Notes under the pieces: model-generated
What the model was told of the DNA's origin: nothing
The model's database searches: none
The model's input: only the letters and a program-made list of their open reading frames with translations
From: Xylanimicrobium pachnodae JCM 13526 = NBRC 107786
GTDB lineage: Bacteria > Actinomycetota > Actinomycetes > Actinomycetales > Cellulomonadaceae
Assembly (NCBI GenBank): GCA_001592145.1
Contig: BCWJ01000013.1
Coordinates: 59,518 to 123,517, forward strand
DNA: 64,000 nt
Direction: 5' to 3'
Program-made: the position numbers and the translations under genes
Part shown: in pieces, positions 36,715-44,355 of the stretch
How positions within the stretch are numbered: position 1 is the first letter of the stretch
Layout: every line of letters begins with the position of its first letter

Positions 36715-37122
36715 TCAGGCCGCGATCCGGTACGTCCCGCGGGTGACGACGTCGCCCGCGGCCACCCGGGCGTCCGCCGGGACGTGCGCGCGGGCCTCGA
36801 CCCGGGCGCCCGCGCCGAGACGCACCGCGTCCGCCAGATGCGCGCCGTCGCCCACGACGGAGCCGGCGCCCACGTGCACGTACTTGCCGACGACGACGTC
36901 CTCGCCGAGCTGGGCGTTCGCGTCGATCCAGGCGCCCGCCGCGATGTTGGTGCCCGAGCCGACACGCGCCCCGGGCTCGACCCAGGCGTCGCGGGCCACG
37001 AACGCCGTCGGGTCGACCCGCGCCTCGGGCGAGACGAGCCCGCCCCCGTTGCGGTGCCGCCGGTACACGACGCGTCGGCCGTGCTCCTCGAACTCCACCC
37101 GCGTAGACCTGCGGCCGGACAT
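36715..37122 (-). CDS. Left-handed beta-helix hexapeptide-repeat protein
   Basis: A 135-residue protein. After a basic start (MSGRRSTRVEFEEHGRRVVY) nearly the whole chain is hexapeptide repeats of the [LIV]GXXXX type (VSPEARVDPTAFVARDAWVE through VGAGSVVGDGAHLADAVRLG), the fold of gamma-carbonic anhydrases and acyltransferases. It is too short for a full transferase and I do not see the three metal-binding His of carbonic anhydrases. GGGAGG 4 nt upstream fixes the ATG. It stands alone between hemH and a glycerate kinase. Function unknown. Confidence 0.75.
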   Translation of the reverse strand: MSGRRSTRVEFEEHGRRVVYRRHRNGGGLVSPEARVDPTAFVARDAWVEPGARVGSGTNIAAGAWIDANAQLGEDVVVGKYVHVGAGSVVGDGAHLADAVRLGAGARVEARAHVPADARVAAGDVVTRGTYRIAA

Positions 37123-37237
37123 ACCTACCTCCCGATCGGGCTCAGCCGGGCCGCACGCACCCTGCACGCGCCTGCGCACCCCGAGAGAGCGGCCACGTGA
37201 AGAAGAGCGCAAAGTCCCGCCGCGGTATTCCCGCCGT

Positions 37238-38389
37238 CTACCGGCCGCCCAGCGTGAGCGCCGTCACCGACGCCGCGACCTCCGCGAGGCGGTGCGCGGT
37301 GTGCGTCACGAGCTCGTCCATCGTCGTCGGGCCCGGCGCGATCGAGAACGCCGCCCGGATGCCCGCGGCCCGGGCCTGGTCCGCCGGCAGCAGCACCTGA
37401 CCGGCCACGACGACGACGGGCGGGCGCGTCGGCGACCGCTGCGCCAGGCGCGCGATCCCGTCGGCCACCTTGCCGCGCACGGACTGCGAGTCGAACGATC
37501 CCTCCCCGGTCAGGACCAGGTCGGCGTCGGCGATCGCGGCGGGCAGGCCGACGGCGTCGGCCACCATGCGCGCACCCGGCTCGACGACGGCGCCGAGCAC
37601 CGCCACCAGCGCCGCGGGGACACCACCGGCGGCACCAGCCCCGGGCAGCTCGCGCACCGCCACCCCCGTCTCCCGTTCGAGCACGCCCGCCCACCGGGCC
37701 AGCGCCTCGTCCAGGAACGCGACGTCACCGGGTCGGGCACCCTTCTGCGGGCCGAACACGGCGGCGGCACCGTGCTCGCCCGTCAGCGGGTTGGTCACGT
37801 CCGCGGCCACCCGCCAGCGCACCTGCCTCGCCCGCGGGTGCAGCCCCGACAGGTCGAGGGACGCCGCGCGCGCCAGACCCTCCCCGCCGTCGGGCACCTG
37901 CTCCCCCGCGGCGTCGAGCACGCGCACACCCAGGCCCGTGAGGATGCCGGCACCGCCGTCGGTGGACGCCGAACCGCCCAGGCACACCAGCACCTCCTCG
38001 ACTCCCGCGTCCAGGACGGCGGCGGCCACCTCGCCCGTGCCGCGCGTGTGGGCGTGCAACGGCTGACGGACCACGTCGGCCACCCCCACCAGCCCCGAGG
38101 CCTGCGCCAGCTCCACGACCCCCGTGCGCCCGTCCGCCGACACCAGCCAGCGGGCCGTGACCGGGCGGCCCACCGCGTCGACCGTGACCAGCTCGCGCGG
38201 CGTCACGCCCCACGCGGCGGCCAGCACGTCCAGCGTGCCCTCCCCGCCGTCGGCCATCGGCAGGCACGTCACGCGCGCGTCGGGAGCCGCCGAGCGCACG
38301 CCCGCGGCGAGCGCCTCGGCGATGTCGACGGCGGTCAGCGACCCCTTGAAGGAGTCGGGGGCGACGACCACGTGGGGGACGGTGCTCAT
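37238..38389 (-). CDS. glxK: Glycerate kinase (type I, GarK/GlxK family)
   Basis: A 383-residue kinase that phosphorylates D-glycerate. It shows the family start VVVAPDSFKGSLTAVDIAEA, PMADGGEGTLDVLAAA, LGGSASTDGGAGILTGLGVR and LTGEGSFDSQSVRGKVADGI, with VVAGQVLLPADQARAAGI near the C-terminus. Whether it yields 2- or 3-phosphoglycerate cannot be read from sequence with confidence. It stands alone, flanked by the hexapeptide protein and a MarR gene, all on the minus strand. Confidence 0.9.
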   Translation of the reverse strand: MSTVPHVVVAPDSFKGSLTAVDIAEALAAGVRSAAPDARVTCLPMADGGEGTLDVLAAAWGVTPRELVTVDAVGRPVTARWLVSADGRTGVVELAQASGLVGVADVVRQPLHAHTRGTGEVAAAVLDAGVEEVLVCLGGSASTDGGAGILTGLGVRVLDAAGEQVPDGGEGLARAASLDLSGLHPRARQVRWRVAADVTNPLTGEHGAAAVFGPQKGARPGDVAFLDEALARWAGVLERETGVAVRELPGAGAAGGVPAALVAVLGAVVEPGARMVADAVGLPAAIADADLVLTGEGSFDSQSVRGKVADGIARLAQRSPTRPPVVVVAGQVLLPADQARAAGIRAAFSIAPGPTTMDELVTHTAHRLAEVAASVTALTLGGR

Positions 38390-38464
38390 GTACGGGACGT
38401 TAGGCGCTCGATGCCGGGTCGGCGCGACGCGGGTTCCCGGGGGCTGGGCCCCGTACCGGTGCGC

Positions 38465-38965
38465 TCAGCGCGGGACGGGATCGATGGTGGCCTGCGCCGC
38501 CCGCAGGCGGTCCAGCAGCAGCCGCAGCTCGCGCTGCTCGTCGTCGTCGAGCCCCTGGCCCACGTACCGGCCGATGGCCTCCTGGTGGCGGGCACCGACG
38601 TCGTGCTGGAGGCGGCGGCCCTCCGCGGTGAGCGTCACCAGGGTGCCGCGGGCGTCGTCGGGCGGTGTGGTGCGCTCCACCAGGCCGCGCGCGGCCATGC
38701 GCTCCACGAGGCGCGAGACGGACGACTGGACCAGGAACAGGCTCCGGGTGAGGTCGCGCAGGCGCAGGGCGCCGCCGGCCCGGGAGAGCACGAAGAGCAC
38801 GTCGTACTCGCGCAAGGACACCTCGTGCCAGATGGGGTCGTCGCTCAGGCGGCGCAGCAGCTCGGCCTGCGTGCGGAACAGGGCCTCCCAGGTGGCGGCG
38901 GCGCGGCGGTCCCCGGTTGCGTGCCCGGTCGCGTGCCCGGTCGCGTCCCCGCCGCCCGCCGTCAT
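38465..38965 (-). CDS. MarR-family transcriptional regulator
   Basis: A 166-residue winged-helix regulator: WEALFRTQAELLRRL, then LREYDVLFVLSRAGGALRLR, SLFLVQSSVSRLVERMAARG (recognition helix) and the wing RTTPPDDARGTLVTLTAEGR, followed by a dimerisation helix. The N-terminus carries an ATGHATGHATG repeat (12-bp units). Its ATG overlaps the stop of the isoprenyl transferase gene as ATGA, so it is the second gene of that transcript. The ligand and targets are not evident. Confidence 0.85.
   Translation of the reverse strand: MTAGGGDATGHATGHATGDRRAAATWEALFRTQAELLRRLSDDPIWHEVSLREYDVLFVLSRAGGALRLRDLTRSLFLVQSSVSRLVERMAARGLVERTTPPDDARGTLVTLTAEGRRLQHDVGARHQEAIGRYVGQGLDDDEQRELRLLLDRLRAAQATIDPVPR
38912..38947 (-). 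repeat. Coding tandem repeat, 12 bp x 3, in the MarR gene
   Basis: Three copies of CCCGGT(T/C)GCGT(G/C) on the plus strand encode the ATGH repeat at the N-terminus of the MarR protein, ahead of the DNA-binding fold. Confidence 0.75.
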
Positions 38966-39723
38966 CGGCCGAGCCGGCGTTCGCGCCGGGTGAAGTCGCG
39001 CAGCGCGCGCAAGAAGTCCACGCGGCGGAACCCGGGCCAGTAGGCCTCGCAGAAGTACAGCTCGGAGTGCACCGACTGCCACATGAGGAACCCGCCGATG
39101 CGCTGCTCGCCGCTGGTGCGGATCACCAGCTCGGGGTCGGGCTGCCCCGCCGTGTAGAGGTGCTCGGCGATGTCGTCCACGTCGATCGTCTCGGCGAGCT
39201 CCGCGATCGTGATGCCGGTTCCCGCCTGCTCGCGCAGGTAGGCGCGGACGGCGTCGGCGATCTCCATCCGGCCGCCGTAGCCGATGGCGACGTTGACGAC
39301 CATGCCGCGGATGCCCTCGGTGCGCTCGGCGGCCTCGCGCAGGGCGACGGCCGTGCGCTCGGGCAGCAGGTCCAGGCGGCCGACGACGCGCAGGCGCCAC
39401 CGGCGCGAGTCGGCCAGGCCGCACACGGCGTCCTCGATGATGTCCAGCAGGTCGTCGAGCTCGGCGGCCGACCGGCCCAGGTTGTCGGTGGACAGCATCC
39501 ACAGGGTGGCGACCTCGATGCCGCAGTCCTCGGCCCAGCCCAGGAACTCCGAGATCTTGTCGGCCCCACGCCGGTGGCCGGTCGCGGCAGTCTCCCCGAA
39601 GGACCTGGCCCAGCGCCGGTTGCCGTCGAGGATCACGCCGACGTGCCGCGGCAGACGACCCGTCACCAGGCTCGCGGCGAGTCGACGCTCATAGATCCGG
39701 TAGACGGCGGAGGGCAGGCGCAC
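38962..39723 (-). CDS. uppS: Cis-isoprenyl diphosphate synthase (UppS family)
   Basis: A 253-residue cis-prenyltransferase that condenses isopentenyl diphosphate onto allylic diphosphates for polyprenyl carrier lipids. The catalytic Asp33 is in HVGVILDGNRRWARS; TLWMLSTDNLGRSAAELDDL, VNVAIGYGGRMEI and the substrate motif LVIRTSGEQRIGGFLMWQS follow. Adjacency to haemolysin III repeats the mycobacterial arrangement around Rv1086, a short-chain Z,E-farnesyl diphosphate synthase, so this may be the short-chain member rather than the decaprenyl or undecaprenyl enzyme. The GTG complementary to 39721-39723 (VRLPSAVYRIYE) is the chosen start. Confidence 0.9.
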   Translation of the reverse strand: MRLPSAVYRIYERRLAASLVTGRLPRHVGVILDGNRRWARSFGETAATGHRRGADKISEFLGWAEDCGIEVATLWMLSTDNLGRSAAELDDLLDIIEDAVCGLADSRRWRLRVVGRLDLLPERTAVALREAAERTEGIRGMVVNVAIGYGGRMEIADAVRAYLREQAGTGITIAELAETIDVDDIAEHLYTAGQPDPELVIRTSGEQRIGGFLMWQSVHSELYFCEAYWPGFRRVDFLRALRDFTRRERRLGR

Positions 39724-39845
39724 GCGACCACCGTACCGGCCCGGACCGCGGCAGACGATGCCGGCTGCGCACCGCCGTCGGGCACCGCCGGGGATCTTCA
39801 CCACCTGCACACGCACGTCGCGACGACGGCCTGGCGAGCGCAAGC

Positions 39846-39880
39846 TACGCTCGCGTAACCTACGCAAGCGTAAGTTACGC
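39846..39880. promoter_or_regulatory. Twin TACGC-NN-GCGTA operator before the haemolysin III gene
   Basis: TACGCTCGCGTA (39846-39857) and TACGCAAGCGTA (39861-39872) are adjacent palindromic units 15 bp apart, followed by a third half GTTACGC (39874-39880). The style is that of TetR-type operators. No TetR gene is in the window. Confidence 0.6.
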
Positions 39881-39967
39881 CACCACCTGCCTCACCCGCC
39901 CCGCCCACCGCCCCGGCGCCGACCATCCCCCGCCGGCCATCCCCCGCCGACCGTCCCCGGAGGACCC

Positions 39968-40642
39968 GTGACCACACGCACCACCCCCACCCGCGATGCC
40001 GTCACGCAGCTCAAGCCGAAGCTGCGCGGATGGGTGCACGCCGTCACGACGCCGCTCGCCCTCGCCGCCGGCATCGTGCTCATCGTGGTGTCCCCACCCG
40101 TCGCCGGGCGCGTCGCGGCCGCCGTGTTCACGCTGACGTCGCTGTCACTGTTCGGGATGAGCGCCATCTACCACCGCGGCCACTGGTCGCCCACGGTGCA
40201 CGGGATCCTGCGGCGCATCGACCACGCCAACATCTTTCTCATCATCGCTGGCACCTACACGCCGCTCGCCGTGCTCCTGCTCGACCCGGGGCACGCGCGG
40301 ACCCTGCTGGTCATCGTGTGGAGCGGGGCGGTCGCGGGGCTGCTCGCCCACCTGTTCTGGATGAACGCACCCCGCTGGGTGTACGTGCCCGTGTACGTGG
40401 CGCTGGGGTGGGTGGCCGTCGCGTACATGAACCAGTTCTGGGCCACCGGCGGGGCAGCCGTCGTCTGGCTGATCATCGCCGGCGGCATCGCGTACACCCT
40501 GGGCGCCGTCATCTACGGCACCAAGTTCCCCGACCCGTCCCCGCGCTGGTTCGGCTTCCACGAGATCTTCCACGTGCTCACGGTCGCCGGGTTCACCTGC
40601 CACACCGTCGCCATCTTCATGGCGGCCGTCGCCGCGAGGTAG
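39968..40642 (+). CDS. Haemolysin III / TrhA family membrane protein (PAQR)
   Basis: A 224-residue seven-helix protein. It shows the conserved RGWVHAVTTPLALAAGIVL (first His), MSAIYHRGHW with the helix 2 Ser/His region, RRIDHANIFLIIAGTYTPLA and, at the end, FHEIFHVLTVAGFTCHTVAIF. The conserved His and Asp residues are the zinc ligands of this alkaline-ceramidase-like superfamily. TrhA proteins affect membrane energetics and lipid homeostasis; a haemolytic role is not implied. The GTG at 39968 is preceded by GGAGGA. It lies divergent from uppS, with a twin operator between. Confidence 0.88.
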   Translation: MTTRTTPTRDAVTQLKPKLRGWVHAVTTPLALAAGIVLIVVSPPVAGRVAAAVFTLTSLSLFGMSAIYHRGHWSPTVHGILRRIDHANIFLIIAGTYTPLAVLLLDPGHARTLLVIVWSGAVAGLLAHLFWMNAPRWVYVPVYVALGWVAVAYMNQFWATGGAAVVWLIIAGGIAYTLGAVIYGTKFPDPSPRWFGFHEIFHVLTVAGFTCHTVAIFMAAVAAR

Positions 40643-40651
40643 CCCGCGGGT

Positions 40652-41002
40652 TCAGCTGTCCGGGTCCGAGGTGTCCGCGCTGCGCCGGGGGTCGTCCGAC
40701 GACGGCGTCTCGTACGGGCTGCCGCCGTCCAGGACGCCGGGCGCCGTCGGCTCGGGCGCGCGCACCGGGAGCTGGACGCGCCCGCCCACCCGAGGCGGCT
40801 CCACCACCTCCAGGCCGGCCGCGCGCGCGTTGCGGGCCGTGCGGCGCAGCGAACGCGTCATCAGCTGGAACAGCACGAGCGCGGCGAGCACCACGGCGAA
40901 CGTGGCCAGGAACCCCACGATCCCCGGGGACACGGCGGCGGCGTCGAACTGCGGCGTCGGCGACGGCGACGGCGCGGGAGCGGCGGCGAGCAGCGCGATC
41001 AC
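40652..41002 (-). CDS. Small single-span membrane protein coupled to mca
   Basis: A 116-residue protein: a short N-terminal segment with an APAPSPSPTP stretch, one strong membrane helix (GIVGFLATFAVVLAALVLFQLM), a basic stop-transfer region RSLRRTARNARAAG and an acidic, Pro/Ser-rich tail ending PRRSADTSDPDS. The GTG complementary to 41000-41002 overlaps the mca stop (GTGA). A small membrane protein beside mca is conserved in Actinobacteria (e.g. Rv1083 in Mycobacterium). Function unknown. Confidence 0.75.
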   Translation of the reverse strand: MIALLAAAPAPSPSPTPQFDAAAVSPGIVGFLATFAVVLAALVLFQLMTRSLRRTARNARAAGLEVVEPPRVGGRVQLPVRAPEPTAPGVLDGGSPYETPSSDDPRRSADTSDPDS

Positions 41003-41922
41003 CGGGCCACCTCCGTCCCGCGGATCCCGTCGAACAGATCGTCCTCGGGCGTGGGTGCGGGCACCCGGGTCGCGGCGAGCTCGTACTCGTCCCACGGCCA
41101 CACGTCGGCCTCGACGTCGCGGGGCACGGCGAAGAAGAACCCGTCGGGGTCGATCTGGGAGGCATGCGCGATGAGCGCGGCGTCCCGAGCCGCGAAGTAC
41201 GGCGCCACCGGCACGAGCGTCGTCACGGGCCGCTCAGGGATCTCGCGCGCCACCCGGGACTCGATCCAGTCGCCGAAGGGCGACTCCAGCCCCTGACCCA
41301 CCATCGCCTCGTGCACCGCGCGCAGGCGCGGCAGCGAGAACCCGTGGTTGTAGTAGAGCTTGAGCGGCGTCCAGGCGGGCGCGCCGCCGTCCACCACGTA
41401 CCGCGCCGGGTCACCCGCCGCATCCCACGCCTCCATCGACACGGTGTGCGTGTACACGTGGTCGGGGTGCGGGTAGCCGCCCGACGGGTCGTACGTGGTG
41501 ATGACGTGCGGGCGGAACCGCCGCACGGCCTCCACGAGCGGCGCCGCAGCCTGCTCGAGCGGCACGAGCGCGAACGCGTCCGGGTCCAGCGGGGGCAGCG
41601 GGTCGCCCTCGGGCAGGCCCGAGTCGGTGAACCCGAGCCAGTGCTGCGCCACACCCAGCGCGGCCGCCGCAGCCGCCATCTCCTCACGGCGCACGGCCCG
41701 CTTGCCCGCGAGCGACTCGAACTCGTGACCCGGCGGCACCTCGAACGCGGGGTTGAGCACGTCGCCACGCTCACCCCCCGTGCACGTCACCACCAGCACC
41801 TCGACACCCTCGGCGGCGTACCGCGCGGTGGTGGCAGCCCCCTTGCTGGCCTCGTCGTCGGGGTGGGCGTGCACGGCCATGAGCCGCAGGATGCCCTCCG
41901 TTCCCCAGGGCGCACTCGGCAC
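40999..41922 (-). CDS. mca: Mycothiol S-conjugate amidase
   Basis: A 307-residue zinc amidase that cleaves mycothiol S-conjugates of electrophiles and antibiotics to mercapturic acids for export, a cytosolic detoxification step specific to Actinobacteria. The zinc motif is MAVHAHPDDEASKG (His20, Asp23) and the third ligand lies in GGYPHPDHVYTHT. The length and the LRLMAVHAHPDDEASKGAA context fit Mca better than MshB. The GTG start is fixed by GGAGGA 5 nt upstream; the frame stays open for 44 more codons. It is divergent from the DUF4307 gene and overlaps the next gene by 4 nt. Confidence 0.93.
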   Translation of the reverse strand: MPSAPWGTEGILRLMAVHAHPDDEASKGAATTARYAAEGVEVLVVTCTGGERGDVLNPAFEVPPGHEFESLAGKRAVRREEMAAAAAALGVAQHWLGFTDSGLPEGDPLPPLDPDAFALVPLEQAAAPLVEAVRRFRPHVITTYDPSGGYPHPDHVYTHTVSMEAWDAAGDPARYVVDGGAPAWTPLKLYYNHGFSLPRLRAVHEAMVGQGLESPFGDWIESRVAREIPERPVTTLVPVAPYFAARDAALIAHASQIDPDGFFFAVPRDVEADVWPWDEYELAATRVPAPTPEDDLFDGIRGTEVAR

Positions 41923-41927
41923 GGCGA

Positions 41928-41933
41928 TCCTCC
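41928..41933 (-). promoter_or_regulatory. Ribosome binding site of mca
   Basis: GGAGGA on the minus strand lies 5 nt before the GTG complementary to 41920-41922 and decides this start among several upstream options. Confidence 0.75.
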
Positions 41934-42002
41934 AATGATCACGAACAAGATCACACGATGGCTGCACCGGCGGCGTCAGCGCATCGACCACAATCATGAA
42001 CC

Positions 42003-42407
42003 ATGAGCGACACCGCGACACCCACCCCCGCGCCAGACCGCTACGGACGCACACCGCGCGGCCTGACCACCCGGGCCAAGGTGGCGATCGTCGTGGCGCT
42101 CGCGGCCGCCGTGGCGCTCACCGCCTGGTTCGCGATCGAGCAGCACCGTCGCTCCCCCGTCCAGGCCGACGTCGTCTCGTTCCACGTCACGAGCGCGGAA
42201 GAGCTGACGGTGGACTTCCAGGTGTCGATGCCGCCCGGGACCACCGCGGTGTGCACCGTGGAGGCGCTGGCGTCGAACTTCGCCCAGGTCGGCTCCCTGG
42301 ACGTGCCCGTGGGGCCGCACGATGCGCGGACCGCCCGCTACTCCGTGACGGTGCGCACGGCACGGCTAGCCGACTCAGCCGTCATCGAACAGTGCATTTC
42401 CGGCTGA
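42003..42407 (+). CDS. DUF4307 family membrane-anchored protein
   Basis: A 134-residue protein with a short cytoplasmic N-terminus (PDRYGRTPRGLTTRAKV), one membrane helix (AIVVALAAAVALTAWFAI) and an external domain of about 85 residues containing two Cys (VCTVEAL and the C-terminal EQCISG). DUF4307 proteins sit between mca and greA across Actinobacteria, as here. The role is unknown; an envelope function is likely from topology. Confidence 0.82.
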   Translation: MSDTATPTPAPDRYGRTPRGLTTRAKVAIVVALAAAVALTAWFAIEQHRRSPVQADVVSFHVTSAEELTVDFQVSMPPGTTAVCTVEALASNFAQVGSLDVPVGPHDARTARYSVTVRTARLADSAVIEQCISG

Positions 42408-42412
42408 ACAAC

Positions 42413-42443
42413 TTGCCTTCCCCGTCGGGGGGCGGACTACCCT
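42413..42443 (+). promoter_or_regulatory. Possible greA promoter
   Basis: TTGCCT (42413-42418) and TACCCT (42438-42443) are spaced 19 bp apart in the 147-bp gap before greA. The spacing is long, so confidence is low. It would give a leader of about 105 nt. Confidence 0.33.
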
Positions 42444-42554
42444 GGGGGATTCACACGCTGTCCTGACCCCAAGCCGACGCGCGTGCCGACGCCGTCGGCG
42501 CGTTTGTGCGCGGTCTGGAGCAGGCCAACCGAGCACCACGAAAGGAGAGCCCAA

Positions 42555-43037
42555 GTGAGCGACACCCCGGTCACCTGGCTCACCCAGGAGGCTCACGACC
42601 GGCTGAAGGCCGAGCTCGAGCACCTCTCCGGACCTGCCCGTACCCAGATCGCCGAGCGCATCGCCGCGGCCCGCGACGAGGGCGACCTCAAGGAGAACGG
42701 CGGCTACCACGCGGCGCGCGAGGAGCAGGCCAAGAACGAGGCGCGCATCCGCGAGCTCACCGAGAAGCTGCGCACCGTGCACGTGGGCACCCCGCCCGAC
42801 GACGGCATGGTCGAGGCCGGCATGCTCGTGGACGTGATCCTCGCGGGCGAGCCGATGAGCTTCCTGCTCGGCTCCCGCGAGATCGCCGACACCACCGACC
42901 TGGACGTGTACTCGCCCACCTCCCCGCTGGGTGCCGCCATCTACGGCCACTCGATCGGCGAGACCGTGAGCTACACGGCGCCGAACGGCAAGGAGTTCAC
43001 GGTGGAGATCAAGGGCGCCAAGCCGTACGCCGGCTGA
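42555..43037 (+). CDS. greA: Transcription elongation factor GreA
   Basis: A 160-residue factor that binds the RNA polymerase secondary channel and stimulates cleavage of backtracked transcripts. The N-terminal coiled coil has the acidic tip in AAARDEGDLKENGGYHAARE, and the C-terminal domain ends SPLGAAIYGHSIGETVSYTA plus an EFTVEIKGAKPY strand. The GTG at 42555 follows AAAGGAG. Neighbouring DUF4307 and mca genes match the conserved actinobacterial block. A strong palindromic terminator follows. Confidence 0.95.
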   Translation: MSDTPVTWLTQEAHDRLKAELEHLSGPARTQIAERIAAARDEGDLKENGGYHAAREEQAKNEARIRELTEKLRTVHVGTPPDDGMVEAGMLVDVILAGEPMSFLLGSREIADTTDLDVYSPTSPLGAAIYGHSIGETVSYTAPNGKEFTVEIKGAKPYAG

Positions 43038-43046
43038 CCCTCCCGC

Positions 43047-43092
43047 ACGAGGAACGGGCAGGTCCCCCGCGGGGGACCTGCCCGTTCCTCGT
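43047..43092. terminator. 46-bp perfect palindrome between greA and ilvA
   Basis: The 23 bases from 43047 (ACGAGGAACGGGCAGGTCCC...) are exactly complementary to the following 23, without a spacer, centred on CG/CG at 43069/43070. It lies between convergent genes, so it is most simply a bidirectional terminator. Confidence 0.8.
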
Positions 43093-43131
43093 CCCGGCGG
43101 CCGCGGTCGGGGCCGGCGGCGCCGCAGGTCC

Positions 43132-44355
43132 TCAGTCCTGGACCTCGAAGCCTTCGTCGCGCAGCCGCTCCACGATCTGCGCGCAGTGCTCGGCGCCCTT
43201 GGCCTCCACCTGGAGGGCCACCATGACGTCGCCGACGCCCAGCGCGGAGTCGGTGTGCGAGTGCTCGACGTGCATGATGTTGCCGTCGGCGGCGGCCACG
43301 GTGTGCAGCAGCGTGGCGAGCGCGCCGGGCCGGTCGTCGACGCGGACGCGCAGCCGCAGGTAGCGCCCGGCGGCCACCATGCCGTGCTGGATCACCCGCA
43401 TGAGCAGCAGGGGGTCGATGTTGCCGCCCGTGAGCACGGGCACGATCGCGCCGCCGGGTCCGTCGACCAGCCCGGCGGGGTCGTCCATGAGCGCCGCGAC
43501 GCCCGCTGCACCCGACGGTTCGACCACGAGCTTCGCGCGCTCCAGGAGGAGCAGCAGCGCCCGCGACATCGACTCCTCGCTCACGGTCCGCACGGGCACG
43601 TGGAGGCGGTCGAGGATCTCGAACGGCACGTTCCCCGGGGTTCCCACGGCGATGCCGTCCGCCATCGTGGGGCCGGGGCGCAGCGGCACCGGGTGCCCCG
43701 CGGCGAACGACGCCGGATAGGCCGCGGCGGCAGCGGCCTGCACCCCGATGACGCGCACGTGCGGCGCGACCTCGGCCACCACGGCGGCGATCCCGGCGAT
43801 CAGGCCGCCGCCGCCCTGGGGCACGATGATCGTGCCGACGTCGGGCACCTGGTCGAGGATCTCGAGCGCCACGGTGCCCTGGCCGGCGACGACGTCGGGG
43901 TGGTCGAACGGGTGGATGAGCACTCGTCCGGTGCGTGCGGCGTCGTCGTGCGCGGCGACGAGCGCGTCGTCCACGCTGGTGCCGGTCAGGCGGACGTCGG
44001 CGCCATAGCCGCGCGTCGCGGCGAGCTTGGGCAGAGGCGCACCCACGGGCATATAGATGACGGCGTCGATCCCCAGCAGCTGCGCGGCGAGCGCCACCCC
44101 CTGGGCATGGTTGCCGGCCGACGCCGCGACGACGCCGCGGGCACGTTCGGCGTCGCTGAGCCCGGACATGCGCGTGTACGCGCCCCGCACCTTGAACGAC
44201 CCCGCTCGTTGCAGGTTCTCCAGCTTGAGGGCCACCGGGACGCCCGCGGCCGCCGCGGCGGCACGGAACGGCTGGACCGGGGTGCGGGTGGCGACGCCGT
44301 CGAGCAGGCGGGCGGCCCGGCGCACGTCGTCCAGCGTGACGCGCGGCGTGGTCAC
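43132..44355 (-). CDS. ilvA: Threonine ammonia-lyase with C-terminal ACT domain
   Basis: A 407-residue PLP enzyme that deaminates threonine to 2-oxobutyrate, the entry to isoleucine synthesis or threonine breakdown. The PLP Lys55 is in ENLQRAGSFKVRGAYTRM; the glycine-rich phosphate loop is VPQGGGGLIAGIA. After about residue 325 an ACT domain follows (LRVRVDDRPGALATLLHTVA), with VALQVEAKGAEHCAQIVERL. The single ACT and 407 residues resemble TdcB-like/short IlvA enzymes of Gram-positive bacteria. The GTG overlaps the stop of the AI-2E-family gene (GTGA), making it third in that operon. Confidence 0.92.
   Translation of the reverse strand: MTTPRVTLDDVRRAARLLDGVATRTPVQPFRAAAAAAGVPVALKLENLQRAGSFKVRGAYTRMSGLSDAERARGVVAASAGNHAQGVALAAQLLGIDAVIYMPVGAPLPKLAATRGYGADVRLTGTSVDDALVAAHDDAARTGRVLIHPFDHPDVVAGQGTVALEILDQVPDVGTIIVPQGGGGLIAGIAAVVAEVAPHVRVIGVQAAAAAAYPASFAAGHPVPLRPGPTMADGIAVGTPGNVPFEILDRLHVPVRTVSEESMSRALLLLLERAKLVVEPSGAAGVAALMDDPAGLVDGPGGAIVPVLTGGNIDPLLLMRVIQHGMVAAGRYLRLRVRVDDRPGALATLLHTVAAADGNIMHVEHSHTDSALGVGDVMVALQVEAKGAEHCAQIVERLRDEGFEVQD

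Noticed and set aside
39968..40642. Virulence haemolysin
   Set aside because: Haemolysin III proteins are seven-helix PAQR-type membrane proteins; sequence gives no support for a toxin role.
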